A stretch of DNA of 30,811 bases from CAYJBH01 sp964370825 (GCA_964370825.1 CAYJKY010000038.1:1-30811); one strand, 5' to 3'; positions 8,490 through 15,461 are shown, numbered from the stretch's first letter. Numbers and translations are program-made. Notes: generated from the letters alone by a model not told the origin.

Positions 8490-8527
8490 ACCTCCTTGGT
8501 GATAATATCATCAAGGAGGTATTTTTT
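8490..8527 (+). terminator. Intrinsic terminator whose 3' arm is a Shine-Dalgarno
   Basis: A 14-base-pair stem (8490-8503 with 8507-8520, one G-U pair) with an AAT loop, followed by six T (8522-8527). It would end the efp/zinc-ribbon transcript. The 3' arm ends with AAGGAGGT (8513-8520), seven bases before the ATG of the next ORF, so the folded hairpin would hide that ribosome binding site. Confidence 0.8.
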
Positions 8528-8701
8528 ATGAACAACAACATGCCCGGATACGGAGAAAATGATCTACTGCAGTATCTTGCCTTTCTAAACCTCGGCAACG
8601 CACTGTCTGACGATGAGGAAGAAAACCCCGAACTGCGATATATTGAATCCCGTGAGGAGGTAGAAAACAAGATAGAGCTAAGGCAGGAACACGAACAGTA
8701 A
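8528..8701 (+). CDS. Small acidic protein of 57 residues, unknown function
   Basis: Starts at ATG 8528 with a perfect AAGGAGGT (8513-8520) at seven bases, although that site lies in a terminator stem. The product is short, begins MNNNMPGYGENDLLQYL and ends in a run of Glu, Asp and Arg (DDEEENPELRYIESREEVEN). It has no Cys, no membrane segment and no family I recognise. Expression needs transcription through the terminator, since no separate promoter is visible between the hairpin and the ATG. It may be a real low-level product or a chance ORF helped by the AAGGAGGT arm. Confidence 0.5.
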   Translation: MNNNMPGYGENDLLQYLAFLNLGNALSDDEEENPELRYIESREEVENKIELRQEHEQ

Positions 8702-8704
8702 TTT

Positions 8705-8768
8705 TCGGTGTTACCGATAGGTGCGGCTATATGCATGAGGGTGTTAATGCCCAACATTGCATATAGCC
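8705..8768. repeat. Two hairpins in the spacer after the small ORF
   Basis: A 5-bp stem TCGGT-GTT-ACCGA (8705-8717), then a perfect 11-bp stem GGCTATATGCA (8725-8735) with TGCATATAGCC (8758-8768) around a 22-base loop. No T-run follows, so it is not a clear terminator. The rest of 8702-9019 holds a small palindrome at 8806-8826, the rpmG promoter and the rpmG leader; I see no gene. Confidence 0.6.
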
Positions 8769-8869
8769 CATTTTACTTTGTGTAAAAATAAATACCTACA
8801 TATATAATCAAGCAACGCTTAATTTTGAACTACTATACTTTATTCCGGTGTGAACCGCTAAAAAAGCAC

Positions 8870-8898
8870 TTGACATCCCGGCATTTTTATGTTATATT
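8870..8898 (+). promoter_or_regulatory. Promoter of the rpmG-secE-nusG-ribosomal protein operon
   Basis: Consensus TTGACA (8870-8875), 17-base spacer, TATATT (8893-8898). A leader of about 115 bases follows, with a small hairpin (TACCG at about 8972 with CGGTA at about 8987) before the rpmG ribosome binding site. Confidence 0.75.
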
Positions 8899-9019
8899 AT
8901 ACCTACCTCTCTTTATGAGTGGTCTTTTTTAGGTGTAAAATCGACATCATAAAATGGGAGGGAGGAGTTGTACCGTGTGTTTGACTCGGTAACTAACCGC
9001 CAACAAAAGGAGACAAACT

Positions 9020-9169
9020 ATGAGAGTAAAAATCACCCTCGCATGCACAGACTGCAAGCAACGCAACTACAACAGTATGAAAAACAAGAAAAACAGCCCT
9101 GACAGGTTGGAGCTAAAAAAATACTGTCGTTTCTGCAAAAAACACACCGCACATCGTGAAACCAAGTAG
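9020..9169 (+). CDS. rpmG: 50S ribosomal protein L33
   Basis: A 49-residue ribosomal protein. It reads MRVKITLACTDCKQRNY at the start and has the C+ form zinc site, CTDC and CRFC, then HTAHRETK at the end, as in Firmicute L33. AAGGAG (9007-9012) precedes the ATG. rpmG-secE-nusG is a common order in Firmicutes; secE starts 11 bases after the stop. No tRNA-Trp is seen between rpmG and secE. Confidence 0.97.
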   Translation: MRVKITLACTDCKQRNYNSMKNKKNSPDRLELKKYCRFCKKHTAHRETK

Positions 9170-9180
9170 GGAGTAACGAA

Positions 9181-9423
9181 ATGAGCGAAAAAACAGTAAA
9201 AAAAGACGGCTTTTTTTCTAAGGTCGCAGCTTTTTTTAAACGCATCGGCAAATTTTTTACCGATGTAAAAAGTGAGCTTAAAAAGGTTGTGTGGCCATCC
9301 CGCAAACAGGTGTTGAAAAATACCTGCATAGTTTTGGTTGTGGTAGTCATAGCCGGACTGTTGCTGTTCGGGTTTGATGCGGTTATGAAGCTGTTGTTAG
9401 ACCTTGCATACGGAGGAGCCTAA
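9181..9423 (+). CDS. secE: Preprotein translocase subunit SecE
   Basis: An 80-residue single-span inner membrane subunit of the Sec channel that clamps SecY. The N-terminal half is basic and amphipathic (KKDGFFSKVAAFFKRIGKFF), followed by the family signature DVKSELKKVVWPSRKQV and one membrane helix (about residues 48-65). The length is typical for a Gram-positive SecE. It lies between rpmG and nusG; nusG starts three bases after its stop. Confidence 0.97.
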   Translation: MSEKTVKKDGFFSKVAAFFKRIGKFFTDVKSELKKVVWPSRKQVLKNTCIVLVVVVIAGLLLFGFDAVMKLLLDLAYGGA

Positions 9424-9426
9424 GAT

Positions 9427-9945
9427 ATGGAAGAGGCACAATGGTATGTCGTTCATACCTATTCCGGCTACGAAAATAAGGTTGCACAAAGCCTTGAAAC
9501 TATTATAGAAAACAAGCGCCTTGCCAATATGATAGAGGAAGTTCGTGTCCCTACAGCCATGATGACCGAAATCAAGGACGGCAAGGAGAGACAGGTAGAG
9601 CGCAAGCTTTTTCCGAGCTATGTTTTGGTTAAGATGCACATGACCGACGATTCTTGGTATATCGTTAGAAATACACGTGGAGTTACCGGATTTGTGGGTC
9701 CCGGATCAAAGCCGGTACCGCTTACCAAGGCGGAGGTTGACCAGCTATGCTTCGACAATGTAGAAACCGCACTTGATTACAAGGTGGGCGATAGCGTTGA
9801 GGTTGTTGCGGTTGGACCGATGGAAGGTTTTGTCGGCGTTGTGGACTCCATCGACATGGAGCATCGTCGTGTAAAGGTTACCGTTTCGATGTTCGGACGT
9901 TCGACCCCTGCAGAACTCAGCCTTTCGGAAATTAAACCGATATAA
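9427..9945 (+). CDS. nusG: Transcription termination/antitermination factor NusG
   Basis: A 172-residue RNA polymerase-associated factor. The NGN domain opens with WYVVHTYSGYENKVAQSLE and includes RKLFPSYVLVKM and VRNTRGVTGFVG. The C-terminal KOW domain (about 118-170) contains VGDSVEVVAVGPMEGFVGVVDSID. It links RNA polymerase to the ribosome or affects pausing. Start ATG after AGGAGCC; only three bases separate it from secE. rplK follows after 34 bases. Confidence 0.98.
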   Translation: MEEAQWYVVHTYSGYENKVAQSLETIIENKRLANMIEEVRVPTAMMTEIKDGKERQVERKLFPSYVLVKMHMTDDSWYIVRNTRGVTGFVGPGSKPVPLTKAEVDQLCFDNVETALDYKVGDSVEVVAVGPMEGFVGVVDSIDMEHRRVKVTVSMFGRSTPAELSLSEIKPI

Positions 9946-9979
9946 CAAATTTGATTAAATAACAAGGAGAAATATAAAG

Positions 9980-10405
9980 ATGGCACAAAAGGTGATTGGC
10001 TATATAAAGCTACAAATTCCCGCCGGTAAGGCAACTCCGGCTCCGCCTGTAGGACCTGCACTCGGTCAGCACGGCGTTAACATTATGTCCTTTACAAAGG
10101 AGTTTAACGAGAGAACCCAGAAGGATATCGGTCTTATTATACCGGTTGTTATCACGGTATACGCTGACCATAGCTTCAGCTTCGTAACAAAAACACCTCC
10201 GGCAGCAGTGCTTATTAAAAAAGCACTCGGAATCGAGAGCGGTAGTGGCGTACCGAACCGCACTAAGGTAGGTAGCATTACACGTGCACAGCTTGAGGAA
10301 ATAGCTAACACAAAGATGCCGGATCTTAACGCGGCAAATCTGGATACCGCTGTTTCCATGATAGCCGGCACAGCACGCAGCATGGGCATTACCGTAGAAG
10401 GTTAG
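9980..10405 (+). CDS. rplK: 50S ribosomal protein L11
   Basis: A 141-residue protein of the GTPase-associated centre. It has the N-terminal IPAGKATPAPPVGPALGQHGVNIM segment (proline-rich hinge) and a C-terminal 23S rRNA-binding domain ending IAGTARSMGITVEG. AAGGAGA precedes the ATG. Followed by rplA after 57 bases. Confidence 0.98.
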   Translation: MAQKVIGYIKLQIPAGKATPAPPVGPALGQHGVNIMSFTKEFNERTQKDIGLIIPVVITVYADHSFSFVTKTPPAAVLIKKALGIESGSGVPNRTKVGSITRAQLEEIANTKMPDLNAANLDTAVSMIAGTARSMGITVEG

Positions 10406-10462
10406 TAAGAGTAAATATTGGTGGGAGGAAAATTCCGCTATTACCACAGGAGGATAATAAAA

Positions 10463-11158
10463 ATGAAACACGGAAAAAAATATAACGAGAGCGCAAAGCT
10501 TATCGACCGCACAAAGCAGTATGAAAATGAAGAGGCGATGGACATCGTCTGTAAAACCGCAAAGGCAAAGTTTGACGAGACTGTTGAGCTTCACATAAAG
10601 CTCGGCGTTGACAGCCGCCATGCTGACCAGCAGGTTAGAGGTGCTGTGGTTCTTCCTCACGGAACAGGTAAGGATGTACGAGTTATCGCAATCTGTAAGG
10701 GTGATGCCGCAAAGGCCGCAACCGATGCAGGCGCTATGATGGTTGGTGACGACGATATAGTTGCAAAAATCCAAAACGAAGGTTTTGTAGATTTTGATGT
10801 ACTTGTTACAACCCCTGACATGATGGCTCTTGTAGGACGTTTAGGTAAGGTTTTAGGCCCCCGTGGTCTTATGCCAAACCCGAAGGCAGGAACCGTTACT
10901 CCGGATGTAGGAAGAGCGGTAACCGAGGCGAAGGCCGGTAAAATTGAGTATCGTTTAGACAAGGCTAACATTATTCATGTGCCGATAGGTAAGGCAAGCT
11001 TCGGAACAGAAAAACTCTGCGACAACCTAACAGTTGTTATGGAGGCTGTTGCAAAGGCAAAGCCGTCCGCCGCTAAGGGTCAGTATTTCCGCAGTGCGTC
11101 GGTAGCCTCTACAATGGGCCCCGGTGTACGCCTTGCAACAAGCAAGTACGGGGTATAA
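10463..11158 (+). CDS. rplA: 50S ribosomal protein L1
   Basis: A 231-residue protein of the L1 stalk. The frame extends upstream, but the ATG at 10463 follows AGGAGG (10448-10453) and yields MKHGKKYNESAKLIDR, the usual L1 start. The family signature GKVLGPRGLMPNPKAGTV is present. In many bacteria L1 represses its own L11-L1 operon. The stop codon lies inside the left arm of a 13-bp palindrome (11153-11181), which is unusual. Confidence 0.98.
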   Translation: MKHGKKYNESAKLIDRTKQYENEEAMDIVCKTAKAKFDETVELHIKLGVDSRHADQQVRGAVVLPHGTGKDVRVIAICKGDAAKAATDAGAMMVGDDDIVAKIQNEGFVDFDVLVTTPDMMALVGRLGKVLGPRGLMPNPKAGTVTPDVGRAVTEAKAGKIEYRLDKANIIHVPIGKASFGTEKLCDNLTVVMEAVAKAKPSAAKGQYFRSASVASTMGPGVRLATSKYGV

Positions 11159-11181
11159 AATTGACCCTGTCAATTTTATAC
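11153..11181. repeat. Perfect 13-bp inverted repeat over the rplA stop
   Basis: GTATAAAATTGAC (11153-11165) and GTCAATTTTATAC (11169-11181) around CCT. The left arm contains the rplA TAA. No T-run follows, so it is not a typical terminator. A related TTGAC-TTT-GTCAA core recurs at 11239-11251, on the far side of the tandem repeats. Confidence 0.9.
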
Positions 11182-11233
11182 TAATAGCAAGCCTTTTACT
11201 AATAGCAAGCCTTTTACTAATAGCAAGCTTTTT
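11180..11233. repeat. Three tandem 18-bp repeats between rplA and the L10 leader
   Basis: Units at 11180-11197, 11198-11215 and 11216-11233. The first two are identical (ACTAATAGCAAGCCTTTT); the third has one C to T change. They sit between the two TTGAC-N3-GTCAA motifs. No ORF of interest covers them. Confidence 0.95.
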
Positions 11234-11263
11234 GTAAATTGACTTTGTCAAAAACTAAATAAA

Positions 11264-11382
11264 ACTCCCAATCCAAAGACCGTGGCGGTTAGCCGTAAGC
11301 AGATTTTCTGCGCCACGCGAGGAGAGGATGTAGTATACGTTTCGACCTTACTGCCTCTCTCCGATTTTGGGGAGAGGTTTTT
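11264..11382 (+). promoter_or_regulatory. L10 leader (autoregulatory RNA of rplJ-rplL)
   Basis: Matches the ribosomal protein L10 leader layout. GTGGC (11283-11287) pairs with GCCAC (11312-11316), enclosing a GCAGA-TTT-TCTGC hairpin (11299-11311). GAGGAGAGG (11319-11327) follows, then an intrinsic terminator at 11354-11382. GAGAGG at 11322-11327 can pair with the 5' arm of that terminator, giving an antiterminator alternative. In this family L10 (or L10-L12) binding to the leader lowers expression of the downstream genes. Confidence 0.85.
11354..11382 (+). terminator. Attenuator hairpin of the L10 leader
   Basis: CCTCTCTCC (11354-11362) pairs with GGGGAGAGG (11369-11377), one G-U pair, loop GATTTT, followed by TTTTT (11378-11382). 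It lies about 31 bases before the rplJ start. Confidence 0.85.
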
Positions 11383-11413
11383 ATATATCATTATAAAAGG
11401 AGGTGAAAAAAAC

Positions 11414-11923
11414 ATGCCGAGCGAAAAAACACTAAATGCAAAAAAGAAATTGGTTGCCGAAATTAAGGAGCAGATTATGTCTGCCGGTTCCGGTGTAATT
11501 GTGGACTACAAGGGTATTAATGTTGCCGACGATACTAAGCTTCGTACCGAACTTCGTGCAGCAGGTATTAAGTATGGTGTAGTTAAAAATTCCATGCTGA
11601 CACTCGCACTTAAGGATACTCCTTATGAGAGCTTAACAGAACAGCTTAAGGAGTCTACAGCACTTGCAACCATTGATGGCGACGCTATCGAAATTTCGAA
11701 AATACTGCAGGATTTTAGCGACAAATCCAAGGGCGTCTTTACAATTAAAGGCGGATTTATGGAGGGTAAAGCTGTACCTGCCGAGACGGTATCTGCAATG
11801 GCAAAAATGCCAAGCAGGGAGCAATTGCTTTCTATGCTGTGCAGCGCACTTTCCGGCAATGTACGCGGTCTTGCCGTTGCACTGTCACGTATTTCGGAGC
11901 AGAAGGAAGAGCAGGGCGCATAA
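11414..11923 (+). CDS. rplJ: 50S ribosomal protein L10
   Basis: A 169-residue base of the L7/L12 stalk. The frame is open through the leader, but the ATG at 11414 with AGGAGGTG eight bases away gives MPSEKTLNAKKKLVAEI, a normal L10 start. Typical segments: VIVDYKGINVADDTKLR, KYGVVKNSMLTLAL and the C-terminal helix SGNVRGLAVALSRISEQKEE that binds L7/L12 dimers. rplL follows after 43 bases. Controlled by the leader attenuator upstream. Confidence 0.97.
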   Translation: MPSEKTLNAKKKLVAEIKEQIMSAGSGVIVDYKGINVADDTKLRTELRAAGIKYGVVKNSMLTLALKDTPYESLTEQLKESTALATIDGDAIEISKILQDFSDKSKGVFTIKGGFMEGKAVPAETVSAMAKMPSREQLLSMLCSALSGNVRGLAVALSRISEQKEEQGA

Positions 11924-11966
11924 TATCTCTGCTTAAACATTAAAACTTTTAGAAAGGATATTTATA

Positions 11967-12338
11967 ATGGCTGATATAGCAAAATTTATTGAGGAGATTA
12001 AGGGCATGACCGTCCTTGAGCTCAACGAGCTTGTAAAGGCAATCGAGGAGGAGTTTGGTGTTTCTGCAGCTGCTCCGGTTATGATGGCAGGCGTTGCCGC
12101 AGATGCAGGCGCCGCCGCAGAGGAGAAATCCGAGTTTGACGTTGTTCTTGCAGAGGTTGGCGCAAACAAGATGGCTGTTATCAAGGCAGTTAAAGAGGTT
12201 ACAGGACTTGGTCTTAAGGAGTCTAAGGAAATCGTTGATAACGCACCTAAGGCTGTCAAAGAGGCTGTATCCAAGGCCGATGCTGAGGAGATGCAGAAGA
12301 AGTTAGAAGAAGCCGGCGCAAAGGTCGAGCTGAAATAA
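11967..12338 (+). CDS. rplL: 50S ribosomal protein L7/L12
   Basis: A 123-residue stalk protein that recruits translational GTPases. N-terminal dimerisation part IAKFIEEIKGMTVLELNELVKAIEEEFGV, Ala-rich hinge (AAAPVMMAGVAADAGAAAEE) and the conserved C-terminal domain with KMAVIKAVKEVTGLGLKESK by pattern. AAAGGAT precedes the ATG. A strong terminator follows, and rpoB, the usual next gene, is absent. Confidence 0.98.
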   Translation: MADIAKFIEEIKGMTVLELNELVKAIEEEFGVSAAAPVMMAGVAADAGAAAEEKSEFDVVLAEVGANKMAVIKAVKEVTGLGLKESKEIVDNAPKAVKEAVSKADAEEMQKKLEEAGAKVELK

Positions 12339-12354
12339 TTTATCTTATAAACAA

Positions 12355-12396
12355 AACAGGCTATACCAAGCAGTTTGCATGGTGTAGCCTGTTTTT
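12355..12396 (+). terminator. Intrinsic terminator after rplL
   Basis: AACAGGCTATACCA (12355-12368) pairs with TGGTGTAGCCTGTT (12379-12392), nearly perfect, followed by a T-run to about 12397. It closes the ribosomal protein transcript. Confidence 0.9.
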
Positions 12397-12477
12397 TAGT
12401 TAGGTGAAAAATTCCAAAATGCGAAGTATATCGAGAAAAATTATATTTTTACTGCATATAGACAAAATTCGATTGTG

Positions 12478-12486
12478 TGCTATAAT
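12478..12486 (+). promoter_or_regulatory. Extended -10 promoter upstream of the MATE gene
   Basis: TGCTATAAT (12478-12486) with TAGACA (12459-12464) at 16 bases as a weak -35. The same TGCTATAAT occurs again at 12600-12608, after the structured repeat and close to the MATE start, without a clear -35. Confidence 0.45.
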
Positions 12487-12487
12487 T

Positions 12488-12597
12488 ATAATCAATCAAC
12501 TTGAAAAAGTTACAACTGTTTTCAACCCTATAGCAGAGCGATATGTCGTTATCGCTCTGCTATAGGGTGCACACCAAAGTGTGTAATTGAAATTGAA
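12488..12597. repeat. Structured repeat element, copy A (before the MATE gene)
   Basis: About 110 bp. Order of parts: ATAATCAA, a TTGAAAAAG/TTTTCAA segment, a perfect 19-bp stem (12525-12543 with 12550-12568, loop TGTCGT) and GTGCACACCAAAGTGTGTAA. It aligns end to end with copy B after the MATE gene (14043-14162). There is no ORF in it. It is probably a small non-autonomous repeat or an RNA-structured intergenic element; no T-run follows the stem. Confidence 0.8.
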
Positions 12598-12639
12598 CTG
12601 CTATAATATAACGTTTTTTGAAAAGGTGAGGGTGAAGTT

Positions 12640-14037
12640 ATGGCGAAAATCGATATCGGCAAGGATGAGGCTCGGCGGCTGAGGTATAAACGTATGGGAG
12701 AGGCTCCGGTAAAACCGCTTATTGTCTCGCTTGCAATGCCGTCCATCGTTAGCATGATGATATCTGCATTTTATAGTATGGCGGATACCTATTTTGTCAG
12801 TATGCTCGGTACCTCAGCCTCTGCCGCCGTCGGGGTTATCTTTCCTCTTATGGCTATTATGCAGGCAATTGGAATGTTTGCCGCCACCGGTGCGGGTATA
12901 TATATTTCAAGACTACTTGGTGAGAAAGATGTCCAAAGAGCCAATGAAACACTCTCAACCGCATGGTACATAACCGTGCTATTAGGGGTGGTTTTGGGAG
13001 TTGTCGGTCTCGTTTTTGTGAACGAACTTGTGCTACTGCTCGGAGCAACCGAAACTATCTTGCCCTACGCCATCGACTACTGCGCGGTTATTCTTTTCGG
13101 AGCACCCGCAATAATGGCCTCCTTTGTGATGAATAACATTTTACGAAGCGAGGGCAACTCCTTTTTTGCCATGGTTGGCATTGCAGCAGGAGCTGTGATA
13201 AACATTGCCCTCGACCCGCTGTTTATCTTTACCTTCGAGATGGGCATCTCCGGTGCGGCATATGCTACTGTAATCAGCCAAACGATAAGCTTTGTAATTC
13301 TACTGAGCTACTTCCTGCTTAAAAAGAGCGCACTAACCTTGAGTATAAAATTTATAAGGTTTGACCTCACGCTTTTTAGCGAGATAACAAAGATGGGGTT
13401 ACCATCCCTTTTTCGTCAGGGGCTTACATCACTCAGCATGGTTGTTTTAAACAATGTTGCCGCACCGTATGGTGACTATGTAATAGCTTCGGTTTCCATC
13501 GTGCTTAGAATTTCTAACTTTGCAAACTCTGTCCTTCTCGGATTTGGTCAGGGTTACCTTCCGGTTGCCGGCTTTAATTTTGGCGCAAAAAAATATAGGC
13601 GTCTTTGGGACTCCTATATCTTTACCGGTGCCGCAATGCTTTTATTATCGCTTATATGCACTGCCGCTTTTTGCATGTTTTCGGAACAAATCATCACTCT
13701 TTTCCGAAAGGATGACCCGCTTGTCATATCACTTGGTGCGCTCGGGTTGTTCTGGACAGGGGTTTTTATGCCTGCTAAGGCACTGTCAATACTTGCTACC
13801 ATGACATTTCAGGCTATCGGGCGAGGACTCCCCGCCGCCGTTTTATCCTTTACACGGCAGGGGGTTGCACTTATACCGGCAATTCTTATACTCCCAATAT
13901 TTTTTGAGGAAAAGGCAATGCCGCTTGCACAACCCGTAGCCGATATTTTCGCATTCATTGTTTTGGTACTCCCTTATATGGTGTTCCTGACAAGGGAGTT
14001 GAGGTTGCGAATGACTAACGGTATTGAAACACCTTAG
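12640..14037 (+). CDS. MATE family multidrug/cation efflux transporter
   Basis: A 465-residue integral membrane protein with about 12 hydrophobic helices in two halves. The N-terminal half has PLIVSLAMPSIVSMMISAFYSMADTYFV and ISRLLGEKDVQRANE; the C-terminal repeat has GLPSLFRQGLTS, FGQGYLPVAGFNFGAKKYRR and TFQAIGRGLPAAVLSFTRQG. These are typical of MATE proteins that export drugs or metabolites with Na+ or H+ gradient. AAGGTGAGGGTG precedes the ATG. It stands alone: a terminator and repeat copy A lie before it, repeat copy B after it, and the next gene is on the other strand. It occupies the place where rpoB usually follows rplL. Confidence 0.93.
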   Translation: MAKIDIGKDEARRLRYKRMGEAPVKPLIVSLAMPSIVSMMISAFYSMADTYFVSMLGTSASAAVGVIFPLMAIMQAIGMFAATGAGIYISRLLGEKDVQRANETLSTAWYITVLLGVVLGVVGLVFVNELVLLLGATETILPYAIDYCAVILFGAPAIMASFVMNNILRSEGNSFFAMVGIAAGAVINIALDPLFIFTFEMGISGAAYATVISQTISFVILLSYFLLKKSALTLSIKFIRFDLTLFSEITKMGLPSLFRQGLTSLSMVVLNNVAAPYGDYVIASVSIVLRISNFANSVLLGFGQGYLPVAGFNFGAKKYRRLWDSYIFTGAAMLLLSLICTAAFCMFSEQIITLFRKDDPLVISLGALGLFWTGVFMPAKALSILATMTFQAIGRGLPAAVLSFTRQGVALIPAILILPIFFEEKAMPLAQPVADIFAFIVLVLPYMVFLTRELRLRMTNGIETP

Positions 14038-14042
14038 TTTTT

Positions 14043-14162
14043 ATAATCAACCAAGTTGAAAAACGATACAACATTTTTCAAGTTGATAGCAAAGCGATAT
14101 GTCATTATTGCTTTGCTATTGGGTACACACAAAGTGTGTAATTTCACACTTTGGTGTGAAAT
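14043..14162. repeat. Structured repeat element, copy B (after the MATE gene)
   Basis: About 120 bp, same orientation and same order of parts as copy A. The main stem is 14086-14099 with 14106-14119, loop TGTCAT. One stem pair is changed on both sides relative to copy A (G-C to A-T) and another becomes G-U, so pairing is kept. It has an extra hairpin TTTCACAC-TTTG-GTGTGAAA (14142-14161) at its end. It might serve as a weak transcription barrier between the convergent MATE and antiporter genes. Confidence 0.8.
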
Positions 14163-14180
14163 AGAAGATTTTGAAGTAGT

Positions 14181-15461
14181 TTATGTGCCCTTTCTTCCGT
14201 CCGACATGTTCTGCTCATCCCGAATAAGTTTTTCGGCAACGATATCCAGCTGTTCCGGTAGCTCGAAGTTGTCGACAAGATTGCTCTCCTGCAGACCCTC
14301 GTATGCAGTCTCTCCACGGAATGCCATCTTAAGCAGTGCAGGTGTGACAACGGCGCAGAATACAACCATTATAACTATGGGACCGAAAAATTCTTCCGGC
14401 AATAGCCCTAAATCAAGACCTTTATTTGCGACAATCAAGGCAACCTCTCCACGACATACCATGCCGAGACCTATTTGCATTGACTGTCTTTTGGTAAATC
14501 CGCAGACCTTCGAAATACCTCCACAGCCGATAAGCTTGGTGAGAAAGCCGACAATTATTAGGAGAATGGTAAATATTATTATCGAGCCGCTCATCTGCGG
14601 GAGGGTTACCGAAAGACCGATGTTTGCAAAGAAAATCGGGGTAAGTAGTAGGTAGGATAGTGGATTTATCTTGGACTCCACATAGACACGCTTTGGCGTG
14701 GAGGCGATGATAAGTCCTGCGGAAAATGCACCGATTATGTCGGCAACACCAAATATTGCCTCTGCAGCCCATGCCATGAAAAGACATAGCGCAAGCGCTA
14801 ATATTGGGTAGCGATGCAGGTCGAGGGATGGCGAACGTCCGACATACCAGTTGAAAAACTTGTTGAACACAACCCCGACAACGGCGGCAAAAACGAAGAA
14901 AAGTAAAATCATAAGCAGTGTTATGGCTATGTTTTCCTCACCACCCGACAGGCTGGAAACTATGGTAAGACATACAAGTCCGAGCACATCATCGATAAGC
15001 GCTGCCGCAAGGATGGTGTTGCCGACCTTGGTGGAGAGTTTTCCCATCTCCTTTAGTGTGGCAACCGTAATGGAAACCGAGGTTGCGGTTAAAATAACGC
15101 CGAGGAATACACTCTCTAAGATGTTGCCGCTGTCGTTAAATGCATTCATAAGCAGTATTCCGGCACCGAGCGGCACCGCAACACCGAGCAGTGCGATTAA
15201 TAAACTGTTTTTTCCCGATGCTTTAAGGTCGCTAATGCTGGTTTCAAGTCCTGCACTAAACATAATTACAACGACTCCGAGCTCGGCGAGTACATGTAGA
15301 ACCTCGGTGGGCTGAATGATACCGAGTAGTGCCGGTCCGAACAAAAGACCTGCCACCAATGCCCCAACCACCTGTGGCATCTGAAGCTTTCCCGATAGGA
15401 TGCCAAACACCTTGGTGGAGATTAAAATAATGCTGATTGTCAACAAAAACTGGAATTCCAT
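14181..15461 (-). CDS. CPA2 family cation:proton antiporter (KefB/NapA-like membrane domain)
   Basis: A 426-residue membrane protein with about 12-13 hydrophobic segments. Family motifs: an N-terminal QMPQVVGALVAGLLFGPALLG, the AELGVVVIMFSAGLE segment, and ALIDDVLGL with the Asp-Asp pair expected of ion-binding, probably electrogenic members. FFANIGL and GLGMVCRGEVALIVANKGL follow in the second half. The last about 45 residues are hydrophilic and too short for a TrkA-N domain, so it is a membrane-only form. It would exchange Na+ or K+ for H+. AAAGGA lies eight bases before the ATG. Divergent from the purine operon. Confidence 0.93.
   Translation of the reverse strand: MEFQFLLTISIILISTKVFGILSGKLQMPQVVGALVAGLLFGPALLGIIQPTEVLHVLAELGVVVIMFSAGLETSISDLKASGKNSLLIALLGVAVPLGAGILLMNAFNDSGNILESVFLGVILTATSVSITVATLKEMGKLSTKVGNTILAAALIDDVLGLVCLTIVSSLSGGEENIAITLLMILLFFVFAAVVGVVFNKFFNWYVGRSPSLDLHRYPILALALCLFMAWAAEAIFGVADIIGAFSAGLIIASTPKRVYVESKINPLSYLLLTPIFFANIGLSVTLPQMSGSIIIFTILLIIVGFLTKLIGCGGISKVCGFTKRQSMQIGLGMVCRGEVALIVANKGLDLGLLPEEFFGPIVIMVVFCAVVTPALLKMAFRGETAYEGLQESNLVDNFELPEQLDIVAEKLIRDEQNMSDGRKGT

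Noticed and set aside
8899..9180. tRNA gene around rpmG-secE, as in many Firmicutes
   Set aside because: No cloverleaf or TTCRANY T-loop could be found; the only structure is a small hairpin in the leader.
10010..10774. Minus-strand frame of 254 residues, Cys-rich
   Set aside because: Entirely antisense to rplK and rplA, which are certain genes.
11180..11233. Three regular repeats that could suggest a CRISPR array
   Set aside because: The units are directly adjacent with no spacers and are only 18 bp; no cas genes are nearby. It is a tandem repeat.
12400..12640. Terminator reading of the 19-bp stem before the MATE gene
   Set aside because: The stem is followed by GCACACC, not a T-run, on the plus strand, and a standard terminator already closes rplL. 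The minus side also lacks a T-run.
14056..14655. Plus-strand open frame of 199 residues after the MATE gene
   Set aside because: It begins inside repeat copy B and then runs antisense to the antiporter gene. No ribosome binding site or family likeness.
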